From an uncultured Lachnospiraceae bacterium (GTDB lineage: Bacteria; Bacillota; Clostridia; Lachnospirales; Lachnospiraceae): a DNA stretch of 34,208 bases. Of this stretch, positions 16,459 through 26,300 are shown piece by piece (position 1 is the stretch's first letter; each line of letters opens with the position of its first letter). The stretch lies in the NCBI GenBank assembly GCA_947172645.1, contig CAMWBY010000028.1, positions 1-34,208 of the forward strand, in the 5' to 3' direction. A program made the position numbers and the translations under genes. The notes below the pieces were generated by a model that was not told the origin of the DNA, made no database searches, and saw only the letters and a list, made by a program, of their open reading frames with translations.

Positions 16459-18420
16459 TTATCCCAAAAGTTCTAATGCCAATTGTTTGCTCTGGTTCGC
16501 CTGGGTCAGCATCGACGTGCCGGCCTGGGCTAATATGTTATTGACAGAATATTCCAACATTGTGTCTGCTATATCCGTATCCCTGATAGCAGATTCCGCA
16601 GCCTGGGTATTCTCCATGATATTGTCCAGGTTCGTGCCTGTATGTTCCAGACGGTTCTGGACTGCACCATACTCCGAACGCATGGTGGACACACATTGAA
16701 TTGCCTTTTTATATTTATCAATCGCCTTGCCGGCATTTTCCATGGAGTCTACTTTAATATCAGCAAGCCCCAAGTCTTTTGCTGACAGCTTGAATGTACT
16801 GAAAGAAATATGCTGTCCCGATTCTGCGCCAACATGCACGAACATGCTTCCGGAACGCTGTACCGTGCCTTGGTTGCCGGACAGAGAACTCCCCCACGAT
16901 TTAGAAGCATCCGGATTCGTATTGCCGTCCCTGTCCAGACCGCCCGTGGTAGTGGCGCCGCCTCCGGTATATGTATTCTTTCCTCCCAAAACACCGGAAT
17001 TATCATAATGATTGTTTTGGTCCACATTCAGAACAAAATAATTACTGGTGGCGCCGCCTTGCAGCAGCGTATTCTTTCCGCCGCTCAACCCGCTTGGAGA
17101 TATGATAGAGCCTGTACCGCTTCCGCTTGCCTTCACCAGTTCTTTTGCAAAAGACACTGCATCTTTTGCAAAATTTCCCTCGAAATCCGCCAAGTCACCG
17201 TATTTCCCATTGGTCTGCCTGGATATAGCCTGTCCAAGGGAATAGCCGTCCTCGATATCTTTCAGAATATTGTCCAGTCCCTTCGCGATGGTAGCCTTAT
17301 CTACCGCGCCTCCCCCGCCTGCAACATACCCCAAATACATACTGCCGATATATCCCTGCATATAAGGAGTATACATGTCGGAAGTGTCTGTCAGCTTAGA
17401 CAGCCATTTCTGTACCGCATCGTCTCCTTGGTTGATAGCCGTCTTAAGGCTTGAACAATAGTCGTCCATGGCGCCACCGACCGCCTGGGCAGTACCTTCT
17501 ATAAACCACATAGGGAACTTGTCCGCGCCGCCGCTTCCAAGCATACCATTGGTCACCGCATCAAACATAACCGCATGCGTCATCTCATGGGCAATTGTCG
17601 AAGCCAGGTCGTCTGACATGGTAATCTTACCGCCTGACTCCGTTAAGTATTTCATGTTAACCCCTAACTGGAACCTAATGCCATTGGAACTGACATATGC
17701 CAATGTAGCGCTGTTTTCATAGCACATATTTAAACTAATCTGCAGCCCACTCACCGTAGGCTTCGCCGAATTAGGCAGAGAGTTCACGATATTGCCTAAT
17801 AATTTAGGCATATATGTAGATTTCAACTGATTTGCAAAATCTTCCAAACCCGCCTGGGTAAACACCTTCCCCGCATTCGCTGCCTGGGTAATTGCGCTCG
17901 AAAAATCCTGCATATCATAAGTCATGTAGCCGCCGTCGAGCAAAATCATCTCCGGATAATCCCCTGCCACATGCCTGGAATTTTTACCGGAAGGGTCAGC
18001 ATTGGAAGAATCAAACATTTCCAGTTCATTAAACCTTGAATCTCTCGCAATTCTGTCAATTTCCCTGTTAAGCTGCTGTATCTCCGCGTAAATGGCCTCC
18101 CTGTCCTCAGCCATATTCGTATCGTTTGCCGCTTTGACTGCCAACTCATTGCCCCGCTGCAACATGTCGTGCACTTCATTCAGCGCACCTTCCGCACTCT
18201 GCACGAAGGAAATACCGTCCTGTGTATTCAAGGACGCTTGCGTAAGTCCTCTTACCTGACGGCGCATCTTCTCTGAAATCGAAAGCCCGGCCGCGTCATC
18301 CGCCGCACGGTTAATCTTATATCCCGATGAAAGCTTTTCCGTATCCTTCTGTTGTTTCCCAACTACTGTGTTAAAATTGCGGTTGGCGTTTATCGCTGTC
18401 AAATTGTGCTTTACGACCAT
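16459..18420 (-). CDS. Flagellinolysin: flagellin with embedded zinc metallopeptidase
   Basis: 653 aa. Residues 1-140 are a normal flagellin D0/D1 region (LSSGYKINRAADDAAGLSIS) and about 560-653 the matching C-terminal region (NRLEHTGTNLDN...LALELLG). Between them sits a peptidase domain with H278-E-M-T-H282 and a downstream Glu (E308 in WFIEGTAQ), the metal ligands of a gluzincin-type zinc protease. This is the architecture described as flagellinolysin in Clostridium haemolyticum, where the protease is displayed on the filament. A Gly/Ser/Thr-rich segment (about 430-525) follows the protease and contains a 12-residue repeat. AGGAGGG before the ATG supports the start. Catalytic residues appear intact. 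Confidence 0.93.
   Translation of the reverse strand: MVVKHNLTAINANRNFNTVVGKQQKDTEKLSSGYKINRAADDAAGLSISEKMRRQVRGLTQASLNTQDGISFVQSAEGALNEVHDMLQRGNELAVKAANDTNMAEDREAIYAEIQQLNREIDRIARDSRFNELEMFDSSNADPSGKNSRHVAGDYPEMILLDGGYMTYDMQDFSSAITQAANAGKVFTQAGLEDFANQLKSTYMPKLLGNIVNSLPNSAKPTVSGLQISLNMCYENSATLAYVSSNGIRFQLGVNMKYLTESGGKITMSDDLASTIAHEMTHAVMFDAVTNGMLGSGGADKFPMWFIEGTAQAVGGAMDDYCSSLKTAINQGDDAVQKWLSKLTDTSDMYTPYMQGYIGSMYLGYVAGGGGAVDKATIAKGLDNILKDIEDGYSLGQAISRQTNGKYGDLADFEGNFAKDAVSFAKELVKASGSGTGSIISPSGLSGGKNTLLQGGATSNYFVLNVDQNNHYDNSGVLGGKNTYTGGGATTTGGLDRDGNTNPDASKSWGSSLSGNQGTVQRSGSMFVHVGAESGQHISFSTFKLSAKDLGLADIKVDSMENAGKAIDKYKKAIQCVSTMRSEYGAVQNRLEHTGTNLDNIMENTQAAESAIRDTDIADTMLEYSVNNILAQAGTSMLTQANQSKQLALELLG
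17575..17589 (-). other. HExxH zinc-binding motif of the flagellinolysin
   Basis: Codes for HEMTH (residues 278-282). With Glu308 in WFIEGTA, 26 residues later, it forms the expected HExxH...E ligand set; Glu279 would be the catalytic base. Confidence 0.9.
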
Positions 18421-18506
18421 AATCTGTCCCTCCTAGACATTAGATATACTTGCATTCTTCCTTGAGTGCATCTTACTTTTGCTCTACATTACCGGTTTAT
18501 GTTGCT

Positions 18507-18896
18507 TTAATCCCACAATCCCACCTGCTGCCAGGTCATATCTCCGCTCCGGCACACCGGACACACCATATGATGAGGTTGCAAGTCCAACGCTTCCAGT
18601 TCTCCGTTACAGGTATTGCATTTATCTCCAAATACCACTTCGCTTCCATCTGCCAGTTTGGCATCAACTGTAAGTTGGCATACCAAGTCATTACATTGGC
18701 TGCAATAATATACTTTCTGTTCCACACGGTAATCTCTCACTGTATTCTGGCTGTAAAGCCTATGCCACTCATCCGCCTCATCCTGGCTTAAGCAGTCCGC
18801 AATAACATCGGGCCGCCTGCTGAGCAGACCTACGCCTACCGACATTGTTTTCCTGTAGCCACATTTATCACATGATAGTTGTATCCTTTGTCCCAT
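18507..18896 (-). CDS. Double zinc-ribbon protein of the flagellin cluster
   Basis: 129 aa, not recognised as a named family. It has four CxxC pairs (C9/C12, C65/C68, C93/C96, C112/C115), enough for two zinc ribbons. The regions between are short strands plus one helical stretch (about 36-50, LSQDEADEWHRLYSQN). There is no signal peptide or membrane segment. AAGGAG 7 nt before the ATG supports the start. It is sandwiched between two flagellin genes on the same strand, 86 bp before the flagellinolysin. A role in regulating or modifying flagellins is a guess from position; a general zinc-ribbon nucleic-acid binding protein is the alternative. Confidence 0.75.
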   Translation of the reverse strand: MGQRIQLSCDKCGYRKTMSVGVGLLSRRPDVIADCLSQDEADEWHRLYSQNTVRDYRVEQKVYYCSQCNDLVCQLTVDAKLADGSEVVFGDKCNTCNGELEALDLQPHHMVCPVCRSGDMTWQQVGLWD

Positions 18897-19012
18897 TATG
18901 TGTCTCCTTTATGGCAAGTCTGCCTCTTAAATCAACCTATGCTCCATGTACGCTTTCATTTTGCCTGTGATACTGCCTAAACAAAATACCAAAATCTCTG
19001 GTTTTCTACATA

Positions 19013-21082
19013 TTACCCAAGCAGCTCCACCGCCCGTTGGTTTGCCTGGTTTGCCTGCGTCAACATACTGGTGCCCGCCTGCATCAGAATATTATTGACA
19101 GAATACTCCATCATCAAATCCGCAATATCGGCATCCCGAATCAAAGATTCAGCCGCCTGGGTGTTCTCTTCTACGTTCGCATTGATATTCTGTGCGTGTT
19201 CTAAGCGGTTCTGGTACGCGCCGAAGGTGGAACGCTGCTCGCTGACTGTCTGCAAAGCCGCCTTGATTTCATTGATTGCATTGCTGGAACTGTCTACGGT
19301 CAGTGTGTTTGTCTTGTCGATACCAAGGGCCAAGGTGCTGAGAGCTTCATATTTTACCTCAATGTGTTCCCCGGATTCTGTACCTGCTTGTACATAGAAA
19401 CCGCAAGTGCCACCATAGACAGGAACATCAATTGTCTTCCTCCCCGCAGTTGCCGTTCCAAAGGAAGCAGAGCCATAGCGCGTAGTCTGTCCGGAAGGCG
19501 TATAGAAATCAAGGATTGTATCTGAATTTAGTGCGCCATTGACTCTGTCTAATACACTTTGCTCCGTATCTGAAGAATACACCGGAACCTGAAGCACAAA
19601 AGAACCAACATCCGTACTTTTCTTTCCGTCACCAAACTCAAATTCATCTTCTGATGTTAAATTAAAACTTATTTTAATATACCCTCCATGGTCAGCAGCT
19701 CCTTTAGGCGGGGCTAGCAATCCCGGAGTAGCGGTGCCTTTCGCTCCCGTAAGCGTTTGCATAAGAGAACCTAATGTTCCTCCTCCCTTTTCGTTGCATG
19801 GTATAGAATTGGGTTCTTTCCAATAATGAGGATAATGTACACCATCTATTGTCGCGCTTACCCAATGCCACCAATATGGGTAATCATTTGTATCCAAATC
19901 AGAAGGAGCTGAATAATGAATCGCATAAGAAGTTCCTTTTACTGTTCCAATCCCATCCATCTTAAAGGTAAATTCCCATGTATCCTGGCTCTCTTTCGCC
20001 ACATCGACACTGTTTGTCCCATTTGCTGGCACCTTTGTTAAATTTCCACCGGAAGGCAAAGTCTGCACCAATCTACCGTTATCATCTGCCGGCTCCAGAA
20101 AAACATCATCCGCTTTATCAAAATCATGGATATTCGTGCTTGTTGATGAATCTTTTCCTGTATTATGGTTGGACGCATATGCCGCTTGATAATTCAAATT
20201 AATCAACGGAATACGTATATCTGATTTTACCTCATTTTTCTTATTATCCTCAAACCGCCCTTCCATATCGGCACCCGTACTACCATAAAATGTCGTCTGA
20301 TTGATACACTCCACAAGGACTGCAATGTCTGTGGTCTCCGGCGAAAAAGCGACCTGGTGATGGAATACCGGATTCCCCTTGGCATCATAAAGCTTATTGT
20401 CCGCCGTCTTCTCCCCAAAATAATCAGCCATGTCAAAGCTGAAATTTTTTTCTTTTAATTCTTCCCATGTAATCGGCGTAGTCTTGTACGGTTCTCCATC
20501 GTATCCCATCCAGTTTATATATACGCCGTCTTTTTCACTGGCATTAATTTTGTAATTACCATAGGCCACTACGCCGCAGTTATCATTGGTTACTGCTATA
20601 GTTGAATTTGTGTAGGCAAATTCCACCGCCTGCTTAGGAATAGTCCCAAGCAGCTTCCTCTCCCGCGGCTCCCAAATCCTCTGCTCATTAAACGTCGTCG
20701 TCTCAAAAATCCGGTCCATCTCCGACTTAAGTTGCTGCACTTCCCTGTCTATATACGCACGGTCTTCCTCCGTATTCGTGCCGTTGGCAGACTTCACCGC
20801 AAGCTCGTTCATGCGCTGTAACATATCATGCACTTCATTCAGCGCACCTTCCGCCGTCTGGACATAGCCGGTCCCCTCCGAGATATTGCTCACAGTCTGA
20901 TGCAGTCCACGCACCTGTCTGCGCATCTTCTCGGAAATCGATAAACCTGCCGCATCATCCGCCGCCCGGTTAATCTTATACCCAGAAGACAATTTTTCCG
21001 TTGTCTTTGCATTTTTATTCGTACTTATCTGCAATTGGCGGTTTGCATTCTCAGCTAATAAATTATGTTGTACGAAAAGCAT
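19013..21082 (-). CDS. Large flagellin (689 aa) with long central domain
   Basis: Canonical N-terminal (VQHNLLAENANRQL, LSSGYKINRAADDAAGLSIS) and C-terminal (FGAYQNRLEHAQNINANV ... QANQRAVELLG) D0/D1 regions. The central region of about 450 residues is not recognised. It is rich in Asp, Asn, Thr and Trp, contains HYPHYW and WHWVS, and shows no HExxH, so it is not a second flagellinolysin. The frame opens with an in-frame TTG four codons earlier, but GGAGG lies 6 nt before the ATG at 21082 and flagellins normally begin at this point. A SigD-type -10 box lies about 80 bp upstream. Probably a major filament subunit with a large surface-exposed domain. Confidence 0.93.
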   Translation of the reverse strand: MLFVQHNLLAENANRQLQISTNKNAKTTEKLSSGYKINRAADDAAGLSISEKMRRQVRGLHQTVSNISEGTGYVQTAEGALNEVHDMLQRMNELAVKSANGTNTEEDRAYIDREVQQLKSEMDRIFETTTFNEQRIWEPRERKLLGTIPKQAVEFAYTNSTIAVTNDNCGVVAYGNYKINASEKDGVYINWMGYDGEPYKTTPITWEELKEKNFSFDMADYFGEKTADNKLYDAKGNPVFHHQVAFSPETTDIAVLVECINQTTFYGSTGADMEGRFEDNKKNEVKSDIRIPLINLNYQAAYASNHNTGKDSSTSTNIHDFDKADDVFLEPADDNGRLVQTLPSGGNLTKVPANGTNSVDVAKESQDTWEFTFKMDGIGTVKGTSYAIHYSAPSDLDTNDYPYWWHWVSATIDGVHYPHYWKEPNSIPCNEKGGGTLGSLMQTLTGAKGTATPGLLAPPKGAADHGGYIKISFNLTSEDEFEFGDGKKSTDVGSFVLQVPVYSSDTEQSVLDRVNGALNSDTILDFYTPSGQTTRYGSASFGTATAGRKTIDVPVYGGTCGFYVQAGTESGEHIEVKYEALSTLALGIDKTNTLTVDSSSNAINEIKAALQTVSEQRSTFGAYQNRLEHAQNINANVEENTQAAESLIRDADIADLMMEYSVNNILMQAGTSMLTQANQANQRAVELLG

Positions 21083-21163
21083 CCTTGCCTCCAATTTTTA
21101 TTTTACAATTTTTCTCCGCATCCCTGCCTGATTCTCTAGTTTTTGTTTTGTATATTATACATG

Positions 21164-21192
21164 ATATCGGCAAATTTTTATATCAGATTTTA
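21164..21192 (-). promoter_or_regulatory. Sigma-28 (SigD)-type flagellin promoter
   Basis: Minus strand GCCGATAT (21164-21171) is an exact SigD -10 box. TAAA at 21189-21192 stands 17 nt upstream (16 nt if the adjoining AAAA is used), one or two longer than usual. It is placed about 80 bp before the 689-aa flagellin. Confidence 0.7.
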
Positions 21193-21257
21193 AAAAATAT
21201 ATGCATTTTATTGCAATTCCTACAAAAATCCATCCAAATAAGTCAAAGCAAATAAAG

Positions 21258-21298
21258 AAAGTGTAAAGCCTGCCGTTATCCAACAAACTTTACACTTT
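21258..21298 (-). terminator. Intrinsic terminator downstream of glgB
   Basis: Perfect 11-bp arms AAAGTGTAAAG / CTTTACACTTT with a 19-nt loop, 31 bp after the glgB stop. The 3' arm is followed on the minus strand by CTTTATTTGC, a loose U-rich tail. Confidence 0.7.
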
Positions 21299-21329
21299 AT
21301 TTACATACAAATTATATTCTTTTATACTA

Positions 21330-23315
21330 TCAGAATACAAACACAGCGGCCGTATACGGAGGCAAATCAAAGGTGATGTGATAATCCTTATAATTGCATG
21401 CCCCCTTGACAGCGGTAAGTTCCTCAGGAATCTCATGCCCGTTTCCGCCGAAACGTTTTTCATCGCTGTTTAACAACAGTTTATATTTCTTTTTCTTCGG
21501 CACGCCGACCATATAGTCTTCCCACATCATAGGAGTCATATTGATTACAAACATAATATTGTTCTTGCCTGTTTCATCTTTTCTAAAGAAGCTGAACACG
21601 CTGCGGTCGCAGTCATCAGCATTGAGCCATTCGAAACCGCTCCAGTCATTATCGATTGTATAGAGCGCAGGATATTTGCGATACATGTTCAGAAGTTCCT
21701 TCATGTACTCGTGCATACCCTTGTTCTGCTCCTCTGCAAGCAGGAACCAGTCCAGTTCTCTCTCTTCGCTCCACTCTCTTTCCTGACCGAAATCCTGTCC
21801 CATAAACAGGAGCTTCTTACCGGAATGACCGAACATATAGGTATAACCCAGACGCAGATTCGCGTATTTGTCCACAGGATAACCCGGCATTTTATTGACC
21901 ATAGAACACTTCAAGTGCACTACCTCGTCATGTGACAGGGGCAGTATATAATTCTCGCTATGGTTATAGGTCATGGCAAAAGTCATGGCATAGTGGTTAT
22001 TCTTACGGAAATAAGGGTCTAGTTTCATATACTCACAAAAATCATGCATCCAACCCATGTTCCACTTAAAACTGAATCCAAGTCCGTCCTCTTCCACCTT
22101 CCCGGTTACCTTCGGCCATGCGGTAGACTCTTCCGCAATTGTCAAGAATCCCGGATATGTACCAAGCACAACGGAATTTAAATGTTTAAAGAACTCAATT
22201 GCTTCCAAGTTCTGGTTACCGCCGTATTTATTCGGAACCCATTGTCCGTCCTGCTTGCCATAATCCAGATACAGCATAGAAGCTACCGCATCCACACGGA
22301 TACCATCGATATGGTACTCCTTTATCCAGAATAAAGCGTTGGCAATGAGGAAATTCCTGACCTCATTCTTCCCATAATTAAAAATCTTGGTTCCCCAATC
22401 GGGATGTTCTCCGATTCTTGGGTCCGGATGTTCAAACACACACTGTCCATCAAATCTGCCGAGTCCATGGGCATCCGTTGCGAAATGTGCGGGAACCCAG
22501 TCAAGGATAACGCCAATCTTATTCCGGTGAAGCGTATTAATCAAATACATAAAGTCATCCGGCGTACCATGCCTGGATGTAGGCGCATAATAGCCTGTCA
22601 CCTGATATCCCCAAGAACCGTCATAAGGATACTCGGCAATCCCCATCAGCTCTACATGTGTATACCGCATTTCTTTGAGGTATTCCACGATTCTGTCGGC
22701 AAATTCCCTGTAATTGTAAAAACCGTCTTTCGTACCGTCCGGATGCTTCATCCAGGAGCCGATATGGCATTCATAGATTGCCATCGGTTCCTTGTTATAA
22801 TCCTTACCGTTCCTGCTTGTCATCCACGCGCTGTCGGTCCACTTAAACTTACTGATATCGTATGTCCTGGAAGCGTTACCTGGACGCATCTCCGCATAAT
22901 TGGCAAAGGGGTCCGCTTTATAAAGCTTCTCACCATATGGAGTACGGATTAAAAACTTATACAGTTCATTCTCTCCCACGCCTGGAAGAAACAGCGTATA
23001 GATACCTGAAGGGCCGATTTTCTGCATCACGTCCTTCTCTTCATCCCAACCGTTAAATGTTCCGATAACGTTCACGCTTGCCGCATTCGGAGCCCACACT
23101 GCAAAGAACATACCTTCCACACCTTCTTCGATGGAAGGATGTGCGCCCAGTTTCTTATAAATATCATAATGCGTTCCCTGCCCGAAGACATATTGGTCAG
23201 CCTCAGAAATAAAAACCTGTTCCCTCTCCGGTTTTTTCTCGATTTTCTTTTCCGCTTGTTTTACTGTTCTTTTTTCTGTCGGTTTCTCTGCTTTTTTTTC
23301 TTTTCTTGCCGCCAT
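21330..23315 (-). CDS. glgB: 1,4-alpha-glucan branching enzyme
   Basis: 661 aa. It makes alpha-1,6 branches in glycogen. A CBM48/early-set domain (about 65-150; VNVIGTFNGWD) precedes the GH13 catalytic barrel. Catalytic residues are visible: D342 nucleophile (DGIRVDAVASML), E395 acid/base (AEESTAWP) and the HDE triplet 462-464 (LSHDEVVHLK). The C-terminal all-beta domain ends ...PYTAAVFVF. The first 33 residues are an extra, highly charged Lys/Glu tail absent from usual enzymes. SD AAAGG precedes the ATG. It lies 30 bp downstream of the TPR/pseudo-AAA gene and is probably in the same transcript; no other glycogen genes are in the window. Confidence 0.96.
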   Translation of the reverse strand: MAARKEKKAEKPTEKRTVKQAEKKIEKKPEREQVFISEADQYVFGQGTHYDIYKKLGAHPSIEEGVEGMFFAVWAPNAASVNVIGTFNGWDEEKDVMQKIGPSGIYTLFLPGVGENELYKFLIRTPYGEKLYKADPFANYAEMRPGNASRTYDISKFKWTDSAWMTSRNGKDYNKEPMAIYECHIGSWMKHPDGTKDGFYNYREFADRIVEYLKEMRYTHVELMGIAEYPYDGSWGYQVTGYYAPTSRHGTPDDFMYLINTLHRNKIGVILDWVPAHFATDAHGLGRFDGQCVFEHPDPRIGEHPDWGTKIFNYGKNEVRNFLIANALFWIKEYHIDGIRVDAVASMLYLDYGKQDGQWVPNKYGGNQNLEAIEFFKHLNSVVLGTYPGFLTIAEESTAWPKVTGKVEEDGLGFSFKWNMGWMHDFCEYMKLDPYFRKNNHYAMTFAMTYNHSENYILPLSHDEVVHLKCSMVNKMPGYPVDKYANLRLGYTYMFGHSGKKLLFMGQDFGQEREWSEERELDWFLLAEEQNKGMHEYMKELLNMYRKYPALYTIDNDWSGFEWLNADDCDRSVFSFFRKDETGKNNIMFVINMTPMMWEDYMVGVPKKKKYKLLLNSDEKRFGGNGHEIPEELTAVKGACNYKDYHITFDLPPYTAAVFVF

Positions 23316-23345
23316 AAATACCTTTCCCCCGTTACTTTATTTTTA

Positions 23346-26300
23346 CTAATAATGCATGAAGTCCTTCTCCCGCAATATAATCATGTCTTCATCATCATAC
23401 CTTTTTGCGAGTAATATATCCATAAAATGTTTCGGTGTCTTCTTATTGGCATAGCGGATTGCCTCATCCACCAACTCTCTCACTTCCGCCATACTTACTT
23501 CATGGTCGCTTGTCTGTCTGTCCGCAATCCGTGTGTGCAATGCCAAAATGCCAAATTCGTCGATAGAGTACTCCATCTCTTCCGCATACTGTTTCGCATA
23601 AGCCACAAGCGCTTCATCATCTAACGGCTCAATATCCACACGTAAATTGAAATTATTGTTCAGTACCGGATTCTGCGCAAAAAGCTGATTCATATCCTGC
23701 TTCTTATCGATAATAATTACAAGCAGCCCCATATTGTCTTTCTCTAAAACTTTGACAATTTTGCTTACCACAGGCGGCTTTAGCTTTCCGGCCTTTTCGA
23801 TAATCAACGCGCCGTTATCCAATCTTGCAAAAGTCTCCGCCACATCCTTTTTGTTCAGGACAAGAGAGGATATCTTAGCCACTTTTCCGGAGAAATTGCT
23901 GTCATTGTACTGCATCTCCTTAATCAACGCTTTTGCAAGCGTCAGTGTGGCGCTCTCTTCCTCCCCGGTTACAATCACATTACCCGTATACGGGGCAAGG
24001 CTCATGTTATCCAATGTATGTACGATTTGCCTCTTGGACTTACGGTGATGTGCAAACTGCCCAAAAAGTTCTAACTCGTCTTCCGTCAGCTCACGGTCGT
24101 CCAGCGAACCAGAACCCTGCTGTACGGCAGTCGTCTCCGTCTCTTCCGCTTCGTCTTCTTCCTCAGTCAGTTCAGGTTCCGGCGTATACCCTGTCGCGTC
24201 TTCCTCTTCGTCCGCATCAGGCTCTTCGAACGCTTCCGTCTCTTCCAATTCATCCCCGATGCCGCTCTCTATCAGTTCACCGACTATCTCGTCGGATACC
24301 GCCGACAAACGCTCCGCAAGCTCAGGCTTCCGTTCCGGAAGGTCCTCGGGAAGAATAACCTTTTTAATCTTAGGCTTTTGCCCCGACTCCTTCATGATTG
24401 CGGCCACAAACGCCCGTTCCAATTCCTCCAAAAGGCCATTCTTGGTCGCTTCGTCAAAATCTGCAAAAAGATTGCCTGTATGGTCCAGAATGCGCTGTCT
24501 GACTTGCTCCATACGCTTTTCTTCATTGCTCTTCTTCATCTGTTCCCACTCAGCCATAATGTCTTCGATGCTGAGCTGTCCGGTAATCTGCTTCTCTACA
24601 TTCTCCGATTCCGGCACTACCAGGCTAATCTGTCCGTCGTACTCCTGGGACAGGATATGGTCAAATTTAGAAGGTTTTGCATTGAGGGGCGTAAGAACTC
24701 CTGTTCTCGCACCCGGAATCCGGTCGGCACGGTCAGTATAATCGGCCCTCTGCACCTTGGAAGGCTGCTGTTGCGGTTGCGCTTCCTGCTTCATTTGTTC
24801 CAAAACCTGTCCTGCATCCCGAGCCGCTGTATTTTCCTGCACCGCCTGCCCTATGTTCATTTCCTGTAAGGCATCTACCTGGGTTAGCGGCTTACCTGTC
24901 TGCACAGCCGGTATTTTCTCTTGTTCCTGTTTTGGAACCTGGGGCGTAACATTCTTAACTGGCTCCGCCTTGCTAGGGAAATTTACCACCTGCGTTTCAC
25001 GCAGCCGTTCTTCTACTTTCCTGGGGTCGGGCAATCTGATAGTCTCCTCTAGGAGAGGCGCAATGAGAGATTCCGTGATGGTTCTCTGGCCGTCGCTGTC
25101 GTCCTCCTCGTCTAATGTCGGCTCCTCCAACGCAAATATCTCCTGCATCCCTTCTTCCGCCGCAGGCTCTTCTATATTTTCAATATTATTATTTCCTATG
25201 CGCTCTTCTTCAGGTGCATCTTCTATAAATGTTTCATTCCCGGAACTATCTTCTCCAAAAGTCTCCTCTTGCGCCAGTTCATCAGAAAGCCATCCTGTCT
25301 GCTCCGGTATTTGCTGTTCCTCGGCCCAATCGGCCTGGATTTCCGAAGGCGCATCTTCTATCCATTCTTCCTGACCGTCCGTCGGCTCTTCTCCCGGCCA
25401 TTGCTCCTGCGCCTCTGTCGGCTCTTCCTGCCAATTTGACGTCTCTTCCGGAAAGCCGGTTGACTGCACTTCTGTCAATCCATCCGACTGCCAGTCCGCC
25501 TGCTCCTGTGCCTGATTTTGCTCATCTTCCAGGATTTCTTTCATGCTCTCCGCCAGAGCCATCTGCAAATTAATCGTATTATATTGGCCCATGTCAATGG
25601 TTTTCACTTCCGGCAGCTCCATAGTAGGAACCATAGGGGCGCCCAAATCCTGCTCTTCGCCCTCCCCTATCTCCGCACGTCTGACTTTACCGGCGACCTG
25701 CGTATCCACCGGCATATCACTTTCATAGTCCGCCGCGTAAAGCTGCTCTTCCTCCGACACCTCTTCCCGGTCGCCCGGCTCCTGGGTCCATATAGTATAT
25801 TTCGCCTGTTGGTCTTCGTTTAACGGCTCATGAAGCGCCTTCAATTCCAATGCCTTGATGACATATTTCCCTTCACCAAACCACAGGAACATCTCGTCAC
25901 ATTCTTCCACACACTTGGTAGACAGGCCGATTCTATGATACAGATAGGCGAGTTCATATGCCCACTTCTCTCTGTAATCACGCTTCTTAAACTCTTCTAG
26001 TACTGCAATCCTCTCTTCTAAACTGACATCCTGCGCTTCATATAAACGGTATTGCAAAACATATCTTCCGGTATCCTTCGGCGCAATCTGCACAAATTCT
26101 TTATAATACTCAATCGCCTGCACATACTCTTCTAATTTGATAGAAAGTTCGCACAGAGAATATACAATCAGCCTCCCCGTAGGATGCTTTTCATAAGCCA
26201 AAAGAAGTATATCCTTACTTTCCTGGAACCGCCTGTTAATTTTATATAAATCGCTGATAGTACAAAGCATCATGACGCTTCTAACCCTGCGCCAGTCAAT

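Noticed and set aside
19013..21082. Possible second protease flagellin
   Set aside because: The central domain has scattered His and Glu but no HExxH or other metallopeptidase motif.
24757..25374. 205-codon plus-strand frame rich in Ser and Cys
   Set aside because: It is the antisense image of the acidic Glu/Gln linker of the TPR protein; the composition follows from that.
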